From Fusarium oxysporum f. sp. lycopersici 4287 (Eukaryota; Ascomycota; Sordariomycetes; Hypocreales; Nectriaceae), in contig NC_030986.1 of assembly GCF_000149955.1 (NCBI RefSeq), positions 6,384,568 through 6,448,567 on the forward strand: 64,000 nt of DNA. The letters run 5' to 3'. Below are positions 23,975 to 33,693 of this stretch, one piece after another (positions within the stretch are counted from its first letter, which is position 1; every line of letters starts with the position of its first letter). A program made the position numbers and the translations under genes. The notes beneath the pieces were generated by a model. That model saw nothing but the letters and a program-made list of their open reading frames with translations, ran no database searches and was not told the DNA's origin.

Positions 23975-25600
23975 GTTCGTTGACCACGAGCGACGTTCTT
24001 CGAGGGGTAAAGATGGCCCTGTTCTGTATGCCTATGTTTAATCATAATGCGATTTCTTACAGTTCTCTATTGTTTTCTTTCTATCGATCGAGCAGATCAT
24101 TCCGCATATATCAGCACAGGAATCTGTGTGCTTAATGGAAGTTGTATATGTCGACGCTTTAGCTTCAAGTGGTCGCAATGCGATGGCTTAACTGAGCGTA
24201 GGAGGGGAGTAAGGAGACCGAACCCAAGTCTATAGCGTTTGGCACGCCGGCGTTTGTGCTCCTCGGGGAGGACCTGGTAATTTTCGGTGTAGATGGTGTT
24301 GCCAGCAAGAAGTTTGCCCAAGATGATATCGTGCTCCATTTACCGGTCAATAAGAGGCTGAGTGATGTTAGTTTCAGGGGCGGAGTACATCGACTTGACA
24401 GTCGCGAGACTTTGGAAAACCTGGGTCTTGATCCTTACCCACGGAATAGACACATCCGAGTTCATCGTCTACACTAGATATATAACAAAGGAATTTTTAG
24501 AGAAGTTCACGATCCCCTTCAAAGCTCCGCTCGACAATGACGATGCTGCTATTTCTGGCCTCAAGATCGAATACATAAGAGTTCATATTTGGCCAATTCT
24601 AACTCTGCGAGAGAGACTTACCGAGGCGTTGAGTCCAGATGTTGTCGGAGCTTTCAAACCAGACGAAATATAAACGTGGGAGAAAGACCCTGGGAAACAG
24701 GATGGCGAGAAGCGAAGGTGAGATGTTCTTCCTAAAGCTGTAAACAGCAGCTTAGAGGAAAAGCCTAGGGAAAAGCCGGCAATTGTCTCCAAAAGCTTTG
24801 TTTGGACGAGGGTCCACTCGTGGATTTGGTGATATGAAAGTAGAGTTTGATAAGTAACGTTGGATTCTGAGAGGCTTGAACGACCTGTTGTTCCACAGTT
24901 GATCCTGTCATGGCCTAGTTGGCGAAATTCGGTATTATATAATAAGCATGCACTGGTCGCATGTCTTGGCATGAGGTTGAATGTCGGGCTGAGGAGACTA
25001 CCGTCACAGCATTTCCGAATCCGCCCCGACCGTCCAAGGAGACATCAACGGAAGAACATCCCGCTAGCGAAGACCACTATTTGTAGTACATTATCGTGGA
25101 CACAACAAGCAACGAGGACATTATCACTGAGCATGACATGTCTTTGGCAAGCTTAGGTTGAGTTGTAAACTTGAGTCATACTAGATGGAGACTTTTCTGA
25201 AGCAAGAGCTTCTTGGAACTCTTCCTGTTGTGTTTCTGTTTCTAGTTTCTCGATGGAATATCAAAGAGGCCTTCGACGACCATGACGATAATGCGGCCTC
25301 ATCAAGTACTCGAATTGGAGTGGCTAGACAAGAGCCCACGCCGACGCGACCATGACGCAGCTAGACGATATGAGATGACCGTTCACGACGATTGGGCTCT
25401 TCTAGACGATCCCCTTTGGCTGATACGAGTGAAGACAATGAAAGACTACGACGTGGAGAAGCTGGCTGTCAAAACGCTGAACTGACACTCAGTAACGACC
25501 AATACCAGGCCATCTCCGAGACCGCACCGGAGAGGAGAGAGCGGGGTGGTTGTATCTTGGTACCTAACTAGCGGAAGTTGAGCAGATGACCTATGTATAT
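23975..25600. other. Region with possible decayed gene(s), no product recognised
   Basis: Several medium ORFs overlap on both strands. On the plus strand LVIFGVDGVASKKFAQDDIV, TLTHGIDTSEFIVYT-like and IYTRYITKEFLEKFTIPFKA look protein-like, and further right EDHYL, SNEDIITEHDMSLASL and LADTSEDNERLRRGEAGCQN appear in different frames. None forms an intact gene or matches a family I know. It may be a decayed gene or an untranslated region. Confidence 0.3.
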
Positions 25601-25697
25601 ATAATAGACATATGGATATAGTAAATAATGATGATTGTTAATGTTTCGTTTTGGAGTAACAGAGCCATTCATTAAACTCAACAGGGGTCAGACGACG

Positions 25698-25837
25698 GAA
25701 ACGCGACGCGTTTCGCGTTTTAGGTTTTCTGATTTTATTAACGCTGTATGAGAAACGCAGTGCGTTTCCTGAGGGAGAAACATGGGGCGAAAATGCTAGA
25801 CGGTGATTGGTCAAAAACAGGAAACGCAATGCGTTTC
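25698..25837. repeat. Three spaced 17-bp palindromes (GAAACGC-nnn-GCGTTTC)
   Basis: The palindromes are at 25698-25714, 25752-25768 and 25821-25837; each has perfect 7-bp arms GAAACGC/GCGTTTC around a 3-nt centre (GAC, AGT, AAT). Spacings start-to-start are 54 and 69 bp. Nothing coding overlaps convincingly. Confidence 0.85.
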
Positions 25838-26199
25838 TGATGATAAATCTTGAGTAGGAAGAATGCAGACGGAATAACGGTTAAGACCATCATGGAAAGG
25901 CTTTCCGAGAGATTACGGGTTTGGAGTAGCTTTGTATTACAACAGTATGTGGACGGATAAATAAATAAGCCTGGTTATAACCGGCGACCGTGTGTTTCAG
26001 TAACGTTGGGCTTCAAGAGGCCGCCAGCTTGGGCATCTGCGTTGCATGGATAAGCTACCACCACAATAATTGATTTCACTTTTCTGGTCCTTTGGGCGAA
26101 TGCCACGTGTCGCAGGCAGAAGGGTCATCTGTTGTAAGGCACAACACATCATGTACATAAAGGGCTATCCTTAAGAGTAGGCTAGAACCAGGCTGGCGA

Positions 26200-26325
26200 A
26201 TCTATCTACATCTATCTACCGGCATCTTATGTAGATAGATGTAGATGCTTAGTCATAATTTGCAATGTAGATAGATAGATGTAGGCTACATGTAGATGTA
26301 GATAGACTCGGTAGATAGACGGTCG
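26200..26325. repeat. Left subterminal TAGATAGA-type repeats of hAT element
   Basis: At least eight copies of TAGATAGA or TCTATCTA, or of GTAGATG, within 125 bp in both orientations. The set at 28855-28990 mirrors it. Confidence 0.85.
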
Positions 26326-26326
26326 G

Positions 26327-28673
26327 CTAATCCTCGGCCGTGTCGTCGCCCACCTCCAGCAAACCTTCATACCCTTCTAGCAGCCCAGCCCGTAACCATG
26401 ACCTTACCGTCTGAGTAACGGCAATTGTGCTTGCATCTAAGCGTGACCTCTTGGGCGAAACCATACTACCAGCGGAAGAAAAGGTCCTCTCACACTCAGA
26501 AGCCATTGCTGGGACAGAGAGGATGTCAATCGCCATTTTCGCCACTCGCGGATACTCAAATCGCTTCGCAGACCAGTATTCAAGAGGATTGTCGTATGTT
26601 GTGTATATGTCTTGCTTTGTAGACAACCACCTCTCCAGTTCGTCTGTGGCTTCGTCATGGCCATGGCGGGTGGATGATATTAATTCGTCTTGGAAGGAAT
26701 CAAATGGATTGTACTCGCGCTCTCACCGCGGCAGGAAGGTTACTGCTCGAGATTTCCCACTGAGCGGGAAGGTCGCGATAGTCCTCTTCCCAGAGCTTTT
26801 GGATGAGCTGGCGTGCCGCGAAAAGCCATTCCTCCTTCTCACCGTAGGCTTTTGTCAAGAACGACCATTGTATACCGGGGTGGAGAACCGTGGCTGCATA
26901 GTATATTGGCGTCTCATCAAGCTTGGTGTAGTACTTGTTGAGTTTGGCCCAGGCCGAATTGACGCACGAGGAATAGTAGCTAGGTTCCGCCCGGTGTGTT
27001 GCCTCTGTCTTTGCTTTCTCCAGCGTAGAAAGAAGGAATTCGAATGCGACGGCAACCTGCCAAATAATTCCATATTGAGCTTCAACGCCTCCCTTACGAA
27101 CTCGGAGCTGACAGTCCCCTTCAAGCCGCAAAAGACAGGAATCGAACATTCTAAGAATATCTCTGAACCAACTGAGGGCATCCCAGTCTGCGTCGCTCAG
27201 TAGATTTTCTCCCTCAAGACATCGAGGAAGTTGGCTTGGCGGCTGGGTACGGGTAGATCGGGGTCGTTGAAATTTCCTGCTTGATTGAATCATAATGTCA
27301 ATGAGCTCCTCCAGATAGCGTCGGAGCTTAATTGCTCGCTCAATCATATAATATTGAGGCAACCAGCGTGTGCTGTTGTCAAGGACGACATCAAGAGTGC
27401 CTGGATAGGGCTTGTCAGGGTCCTCATCTTGTAATTTCCGCAGAATTGCTGTCGCCTTATTCGACCGATTGACCCAGACGACAAGGTTGTGGAGTTTACC
27501 TACTGGACCTCTTTTTGTCCACTCTGCAAAATCGTCCGCATCAAGGTCCTCGAGTGTATTGCTGTCTTTAATGAAGAGGAGCGCTTTGGCGACAAGATGA
27601 AGAATATGCCCGAAACACCGAATCCTTCTGCTGGCCGGATTCTGCCACTGGAGCTTGTGGCCTATTGCTTCGACTGCTCCTTCATTGCTTGCGGCGTTAT
27701 CGAGAATAATGTATCCAACCTTGTTGTTTGCAATCAACTCGAAGTCATCTAACACCTCCATAACAGCGGCTGAGATATTTTCTCCCGTATGCGCTATGGC
27801 GATGTTTGGGAGGCCAAGGACGATCTTCCGTGGCTGGAATGTATCTTCATCGAGAAAGAAGGCATTTATGGAGAAGAACGAATGTCTGTTCCGGGACGCC
27901 CAGCCATCAAATGCAATATGAACCTGGCTTGGGCTTCGTGATAGCGTGTGGATGACGCGCGATTTGTATGTGTTGAACTCGTCGATGATCCGAGCCCGAA
28001 CCGTTTCATGGGTCAGATTGGCGGAAGTCTCGTGAACCAAGGGGTTCAGGTACTGAAAGACCTTTTGGAGGCCTTTATGCTCCGGTACGCGAAATGACAG
28101 ATTTGCATCGGTGATCCACTGGACAACATGGCGCTGGAACGTGGCCTTGTCAAATCGAGTAACCAACTCGTCGTGAAAGTCGTCCCTCTTCCGTTTCTTG
28201 GCTGCCAAATCATGAAGGGTCAGTTGATTCGGGGGCCGCTCCTGCATATATCGTGTTGCTTTTGATGGATCTGGATGAAAAATATTGTGGGCCTTGCTGA
28301 GATAACCTTCAATGTTCCGAGTGTTGGACGAGACATAAGCCTTTGGCCGGGGAACGCCATGCTGGACACAGTGGCAACAGAGCCATGTATGGGGGCCAGA
28401 CTCATTGCCTTTGGACCTAGCTTGAACGTCATAGCCGTGAGCCCAAAACCAGCCGATAGCTTGACCAGTTCGAGCTGAGAGGACCCAATGGCTGCGGACA
28501 GCTTGCGATACTGCATCCCAGTCTTTGATGATTGAATGGCTGCCGCGAGACGAGGAATTGTGCATAGGCAAGGTTGGGTCTTCGGGACAGGATATTTCCG
28601 ATATGGTAGTATCGGTTGCGTAACTGAATAAATCGCTTTGAGGTGCCATTTGGGCAATGGTTTTGGGTGGCAT
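26327..28673 (-). pseudogene. hAT transposase with one frame break
   Basis: The ATG at 28673 (MPPKTIAQMAPQSDLFSYAT) is preferred; upstream extension has no ATG. A BED-type zinc finger is seen in TWLCCHCVQHG followed by GYLSKAHNIFH. The catalytic core has HIAFDGWASRNRHSFFS (first Asp), GYIILDNAASNEGAVEAIG (second Asp) and CFGHILHLVAKALLF. The C-terminal dimerisation domain has KRFEYPRVAKMAIDILSVPA and ECERTFSSAGSMV. The frame breaks near 26715: AAVRAR should lead directly to EYNPFDSFQDELISSTRHGH, but the bases there are two short (or one too many) relative to the sister copy, giving an early stop at 26700. Apart from that the gene is open over about 780 codons and looks recently active. Confidence 0.85.
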
Positions 28674-28854
28674 CAAGGGCAATGAGAATATGTCAAACCA
28701 AGACCCAAGCGAAAAAGGGGGATGGCGTGGGGAAATCGGGAAATGAGGGACGGTTAGGGAAGGGATTGTCAGAGGTACCGATACTTCGGTGCAGGAGGAT
28801 GCCACTAGTACCGAGAAAGTACAACTACCTCACCCAATTTTCACCGCGGTCTTG

Positions 28855-28990
28855 GCATCTATCTACATTTCGTCTATCTACCGGACCTCCAGGTAGATAG
28901 ATAGAAGACCCACATGTCCTCTGGTAGATAGATAGATGTAGATCTACATCTATCTACATCTACATTTCATCTACATCGGTAGATAGATTC
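28855..28990. repeat. Right subterminal TAGATAGA-type repeats of hAT element
   Basis: Alternating CTATCTAC and GTAGATAGATAG words in both orientations just inside the right terminal repeat. Confidence 0.85.
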
Positions 28991-29000
28991 GCCAGCCTGG

Positions 29001-29637
29001 TAAGGTTTCTCTTTGCAACAACGGGAATTGCTGGTACTTCTATCATAATAGAAATTAGGCAGGCAATAAAGTACCTCTTATATAGGCATTTTAATTGGAT
29101 CGACCCCGCTGTCAGTAAGGCGAGGCTTGTGGGCACTGAGATGACCCCAGATTTGATTTGAGGATAGCGCTGCGGGTCACGTCCAATGACGATGATGACG
29201 TCTGAAGCGGGGTTCGCAACACCGGACATCCACCAACGGCCAGAATCTCCGCCAAGCAGTTACCAGGTCTTTCAAAAGTTATAGAGAAGATGAGTAAGAG
29301 TATTCCAAGATATTTCCTCATCTAGTGATACAGTCTAGGTCAGGGCTCGGTACCAGCGTTGTGCCAACAGCGCTTCAACTGGGTCACGTGCTAAGTAGCT
29401 CGATCAAGTCAGCTGACGTACTGTAGCCTGTTAACACTGAGTGGAGAGATTACTGAGTGGGGCGTACGGCCTCACTAGCCTATAAAACTTGGACCTTCCC
29501 CACGCCATAAACTTCGGCTATCACTAGTTTACCCGGTGGCCCCAGTACAAGACGTTTCCCGTAAGCCGTTTCACTTGACCCTTCGTCTACTTCCTTAGCA
29601 GCTGCCCAGCAATCCTTTCCCCATCGTATCCGCCACA
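29001..29637. other. Flank of hAT element with possible interrupted secreted-protein gene
   Basis: On the minus strand 29321-29112 starts MRKYLGILLLIFSITFERPG, a signal-peptide-like N terminus, and a second frame reads MSGVANPASDVIIVIGRDPQ, RYPQIKSGVISVPTSLALLT and then runs towards the hAT end. This could be a gene truncated by the insertion. I do not recognise a family. The stretch 29340-29637 should hold the promoter of the methyltransferase gene. Confidence 0.3.
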
Positions 29638-31067
29638 ATGACTGGCATAAGTCCTTCTAATCCGCCGCAGTCACCGGTACACGAAGCAGCAGAAGCCGCC
29701 ACTAATACGGCCCCAGTTGAAGTGGACACGCGTCCTGTGTGCCTTCCCTACCCCTCTTCTTACGCTATTGCAATCTAATCACCGTTCCAAGGTTAACGAC
29801 AGTGACTCAACCTTAAGTAGTGAAATGTAAATCACCAGGTCCTTTTCGAGTCTGTTACTTATCGAAGCAGATCAACCTACACTGCGTCTTTGACCTCGAG
29901 CGTCCTGAATTATCCCACTGAATTCGGTCGACAATACCATGCCTACAATGCGGACTGTAAGACCTTCGCTGAGTTTGTACGACTTTGTGCGACTTCTGAT
30001 ACTTTACAGCCTATAACTTTCCCAACGACGAAGCAGAACGAGAACGACTCGATCTGACACATTTGCTCATAACTAAAGGCATTGGCAATCGCCTGTTTCT
30101 AGCTCCAGTTGACTTAAATAGGTCAGCAAGAGTTTTAGATATCGGTACAGGGACAGGTATATGTGGGTATTATGTTCAGTCTTGCTTTGTGTCGATTCAT
30201 GCTTACAGAAATAGGGGCCATTTGCGTCGGTGAAGAGTATCCTAGTGCTGAAGTATGTAACGCTTTCCCTATATACGGAGCAAGAATTGCTGACATTCTA
30301 GATTATCGGAAACGATTTGAGTGCTATCCAACCCACATGGTATGTTGATCCCGAGCTTGACGTGTAGCAATATTGATAGAAGAAGGGTTCCCCCAAACGT
30401 CAAGTTCGAGGTCGATGACGTCGAGCAACCATGGGTCCACGATAAGTTTGACTACATTTTTTCACGCTACATGTCGACTTCCATCCTGGACTGGCCAAAG
30501 CTAGTGGAGAACGTTTTTGAGTAATTTAGCGCGAAATGAAGTGATAGCACCTACTGATCGTCAACAGGCACCTTCATCCTGGCGGCTGGGCCGAATTTCA
30601 GGACTTTGACCTTCTCTACTATTCAGAAGACGGCTCAATCACGGACGATCATCACCTCCTGAAATGGATGAAACTATTCATCGATACGGCAAGAACGAAG
30701 CTGAAGTCGGGGGCCCTGCCCAGGGCCAAGACTTGAAGGGTGGATCAGGCATGCTGGCTTCACGAATGTTGTCCACCGAAAGTTCCGATTGCCTCTAGGA
30801 TCATGGCCCAAAGATCCACAGTTGAAAGATATAGGCATGTGTAATATCGCTCAACTCTTGGAAGGCCTAGAGGCTTTCTCTCTGAAGATATTCTGTGGAG
30901 TTCTGGGCATGCCCATGGACGAAGTCCTGGTGATGTTGGCCCAGATACGTCAGGAATTGTATGCTCGCAAGTACCACGCTCTGTTTGATTTGTAAGTCTA
31001 CACTTCAAAGCCATCCTAGACTTCATCTAACGCACTCAGCCATGTTGTATATGGCCAGAAACCATAA
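29638..31067 (+). CDS. LaeA-like SAM-dependent methyltransferase, one-base frame break
   Basis: Nine exons can be read by joining canonical short introns: 29638-29736, 29792-29826, 29868-29956, 30010-30166, 30215-30252, 30302-30339, 30386-30520, 30568-30991 and 31040-31067. The product opens MTGISPSNPPQSPVHEAAEA, then SSVLNYPTEFGRQYHAYNAD and YNFPNDEAERERLDLTHLLI. SAM motif I is VLDIGTGTG, followed by EEYPSAE, IIGNDLSAIQPTWVPPNVKF, EVDDVEQPW and the post-I region HLHPGGWAEFQDFD; the end is YARKYHALFDF then HVVYGQKP, the usual C terminus of this family. Near 30707 one additional base throws the frame (KLKS instead of joining GPCPGPRLEGWIRHAGF). LaeA-type proteins influence secondary metabolism and development from the nucleus, but most family members are of unknown role. 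No biosynthetic cluster is seen beside it. Confidence 0.82.
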
Positions 31068-31499
31068 TTTCCAGTTGAGTCTCGACGGGAGCGACCGAAT
31101 ACCGCCATTACTCCTTATGTCTCAAGCTACAAACCCATTCCAGCAGGTTTGAGGTAAAATGCGGCGTCATGTTCTGAGTCAGCCAATCACGTACACCCCA
31201 TGCCCTACGAGAGACAACGAAAGCATTCGTGCTGTTAGGACATCATGGAAAGGTCATCACCGAGATTCTCTACACCTGACTCTCCAAGGTCATGTAGTGC
31301 TTACTCCAGAACGCAGACGTTGCTAGACGTCTGTCATCGAGTGTTGCCAGAAGTAGGAGAGTGTATTGTACATTCTGAATCAATTCGTTCATGTCAGCCG
31401 TACATCCTCTGATCTATAATTTACCAATTTAGAAGTTATGCCTCTATCTCTTCATGCCTTGTTGTTTATCCTGACCTCCCCTCCTCTTCAGCTTTGGTT
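31068..31499. other. Intergenic after the methyltransferase
   Basis: No gene seen. It presumably holds the 3' UTR of the methyltransferase gene. Confidence 0.4.
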
Positions 31500-31860
31500 G
31501 CCTCTGCCTCTTGTGTTCATCCATTGATGCTCGTCAGCACAATGTTTTTGTGTCTTTTGGATACGACGAACAATATGGCCGCACGCACGACATTTCATTC
31601 CGTCTGGTTCTTGTGGCGCAAGATGCGGAATGGGTTCAATCGTATCAGTTGGGTACCGTAGATCACGTAGTTCGTCGTGATTGCGTAGAATGTATCGGGA
31701 TCTTTCGAATCTTCTCCACTAGGCCCTATCGATGCTCTGGCTTTAAATCGCGATGTCGTGTTTTTAAATGAGTAGCAACCTCATCGGTAACAGAGGCAAA
31801 CATACACTTGACAGATGAGAAAGCGGTATGTTGAGAGAAGAACGTACGGATAAATTGCAC
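31500..31860 (-). pseudogene. OrsD/DUF3505-type zinc-finger fragment
   Basis: Minus-strand frames give DEVATHLKTRHRDLKPEHR (second half of a C2H2-like finger), then in another frame RYPTDTIEPIPHLAPQEPDG and MKCRACGHIVRRIQKTQKHC followed by ADEHQW. The pattern C-x2-C-x12-H... and the HLKTRHRDL start match the two fingers of the OrsD/DUF3505 family, as in the intact protein at 59470-60129. The fragment is about 115 codons with at least one frame change and has no downstream partner, so it is a relic. Confidence 0.6.
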
Positions 31861-32835
31861 TCCATGGCTCAGATCGTAAATCACAATCCGTCATAGTGTT
31901 CGTCATGATGATTTGGCTGCTAATAGTATGATCTAAATAAAGATTACACTTAGATCGATAATGACACCATACAGTATATTGTACTTGTACTTAATAGCAC
32001 TTTACGCGACAGGACGCGTCGCGTTCTATAGTAAACCCCTGTTCTGATCAGCACTACCCTTCCTGTATGTGGAATAATGTAAAATCAACTCTACACCCTG
32101 GCAATATTCAACCCTACTAGGTTTAGAGTGGGCCAATAAAATCAACTCTAGTAAAGTTAATTTAGTCATTAGTTACTTGGCCATCCTGTATGCTGTAGCC
32201 ATGGGGTTATTTCATTCTGCTCGACGTCATGACCATCAGCCTGGTGATCACGGAGCTTTGGAGGCCACATGTTTAAAGATAGTCAGGGTAGTCAATACTT
32301 CATGGTAAATGTGGACGACCGACAAGATCAAGAGTCAATTGAAGAGGGGGAAATCTTTGTTGCATACATACTGGCGTCAGTAGAGCTCTTCCTAAACTAC
32401 TACGACGCAGTCGCGAAATACGCGCGGTTAAGATTTGATTTGCACGTAGGCGCTCAGGAGGTAGTATCGCTTTGCGCCACCAAAGTAGAGCTAGCTGCGA
32501 AAGTTGTGACGAAGGAACGAACCAGCCAATGAGAAGGTTTATCACGCAAGTTTAATCAAAAAATCAGCGGGGATCGAAAACACTGTCCCTCAAGACAAGT
32601 CCTTTACAAGTCCTTACCAGGCTATCCTTTTCCATTCGATGCAGTAGAGATCAAAATGGGCAGCGACAAGTGCAAAATAAAATAAAAGGAAGAAGAACAT
32701 CACCACCTCTATGATCATCAACGAGATTTCGAACAGCCTAAGGCATCAATGGATCAAAACACGGGTGGTCAATAGCTCCGAGCCAGGGTAGTGACGTTAT
32801 GCTGGGCTTTGATCACGTTTTCACTCCGCATGGCT
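31861..32835. other. Intergenic with an unrecognised 87-aa ORF
   Basis: The plus-strand ORF 32269-32532 (starting MFKDSQGSQYFMVNVDDRQD) has no known motif. The rest is without features. It leads into the left arm of the inverted duplication. Confidence 0.35.
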
Positions 32836-33693
32836 TTTATTAGAGGAGAACCTCCATGTTGCGAAATACCTCGCGCAACATCATTCTCAAAATTCAAACA
32901 AGCACCATGTCCCATTTAGTTTACCTAGTTCGACATGCAGAATCGGAACATAACGTCTCAAAAGACTTCTCACAAAGAGATCCACCTCTCACTTCTTTGG
33001 GTCTTTCTCAAGCATCGGCCCTAGCCGATACGTTCCCTCATCCAGGGTCAATCGCCATAATATTCACTTCTCCACTCACGCGCACCCTACAGACGACACT
33101 GGCTGGCTTCTCCCATATCCTAAGCAAACAATACCTCAAGAATAATGGCAACGAAGAAGGCACCCGTCTCATTATAGACCAGGACCTACAGGAGCGAAGC
33201 GACCTTCCCTGTGATACCGGATCCAAACGTTCTGCGCTAGAGATAGCTTTTCCGCTCCTTGACTTCAGCGTCTTGGCTGAGGATTGGTATATCAAGGATG
33301 GTCCTCACGCGGCCAACGATTCTGCTGTTGCTTCACGAGCTAAAAGATTCCGAGAGAGATTGCGGGACACGGTTCAAGACATCCACGGGAGCGAAGATCT
33401 CGCGAATACGCCGAAAAATGTTGTTGTTGTCACACATGGCGTATTCATGAAGTATCTTTGTGGAGATATGACGATTGATCTTCCTAAGGCAGGCTGGAGG
33501 ACCTTTGCGATTGCCGACGGAGTTGACGGTGAAGCTGTATTGAATCCTATCGAATAAACTATACGGTCGATCCTCGAATCGAAGCATTAGGCCATATTGT
33601 AATGTGACTTGCATAATAATCGCAACTGCCAGGCTCGAATAAGAATCCAAAATATGAGTCGTCGTAGTGATAATAACTCCGGGCTTTAATGCT
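32836..33693 (+). repeat. Inverted duplication, arm A (about 860 bp)
   Basis: Matches the reverse complement of 43589-44455 with scattered differences, from the promoter words CTTTTATTAGAGGAGAACCT through the whole phosphatase gene to CTCCGGGCTTTAATGCT. The right edge coincides exactly with the first base of the hAT element at 33694. Confidence 0.9.
32856..33557 (+). CDS. Histidine phosphatase superfamily (phosphoglycerate-mutase-like), copy A
   Basis: Single-exon gene of 233 codons; a more likely start is the second ATG at 32907 (MSHLVYLVRHAESEHNVSKD), which places the catalytic motif near the N terminus as usual. The phosphohistidine motif LVRHAESEHN is complete, followed by PPLTSLGLSQASALADTF, FTSPLTRTLQTTLAGF (second catalytic Arg), a glutamate-bearing LQERSDLPCDTG and the second His in VVVVTHGVFMKYL. 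These are all the family's catalytic landmarks. Cytosolic; the substrate is unknown, since this branch includes small-molecule phosphatases as well as mutases. A second copy of about 94 percent protein identity by eye lies inverted at 43725-44423. Confidence 0.9.
   Translation: MLRNTSRNIILKIQTSTMSHLVYLVRHAESEHNVSKDFSQRDPPLTSLGLSQASALADTFPHPGSIAIIFTSPLTRTLQTTLAGFSHILSKQYLKNNGNEEGTRLIIDQDLQERSDLPCDTGSKRSALEIAFPLLDFSVLAEDWYIKDGPHAANDSAVASRAKRFRERLRDTVQDIHGSEDLANTPKNVVVVTHGVFMKYLCGDMTIDLPKAGWRTFAIADGVDGEAVLNPIE

Larger units (their letters stand above)
26188..29000 (-). mobile_element. hAT transposon with perfect 22-bp terminal repeats
   Basis: The left end starts CCAGGCTGGCGAATCTATCT and the right end is its exact reverse complement (28979-29000). 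Inside both ends lie dense subterminal repeats of the words TAGATAGATGTAGATC/CATCTATCTAC (26200-26325 and 28855-28990), probably transposase binding sites. One transposase gene occupies the interior. No convincing 8-bp target duplication is visible (ggctagaa on the left, taaggttt on the right). Confidence 0.88.

Noticed and set aside
23975..25600. A gene in the 24-25.5 kb region
   Set aside because: Protein-like pieces occur in different frames on both strands with no consistent splice solution and no recognised family, so only a tentative region entry is given.
26188..29008. 8-bp target duplication for the younger hAT element
   Set aside because: The flanking octamers (ggctagaa and taaggttt) do not match, nor do shifts by one or two bases, so no duplication is claimed.
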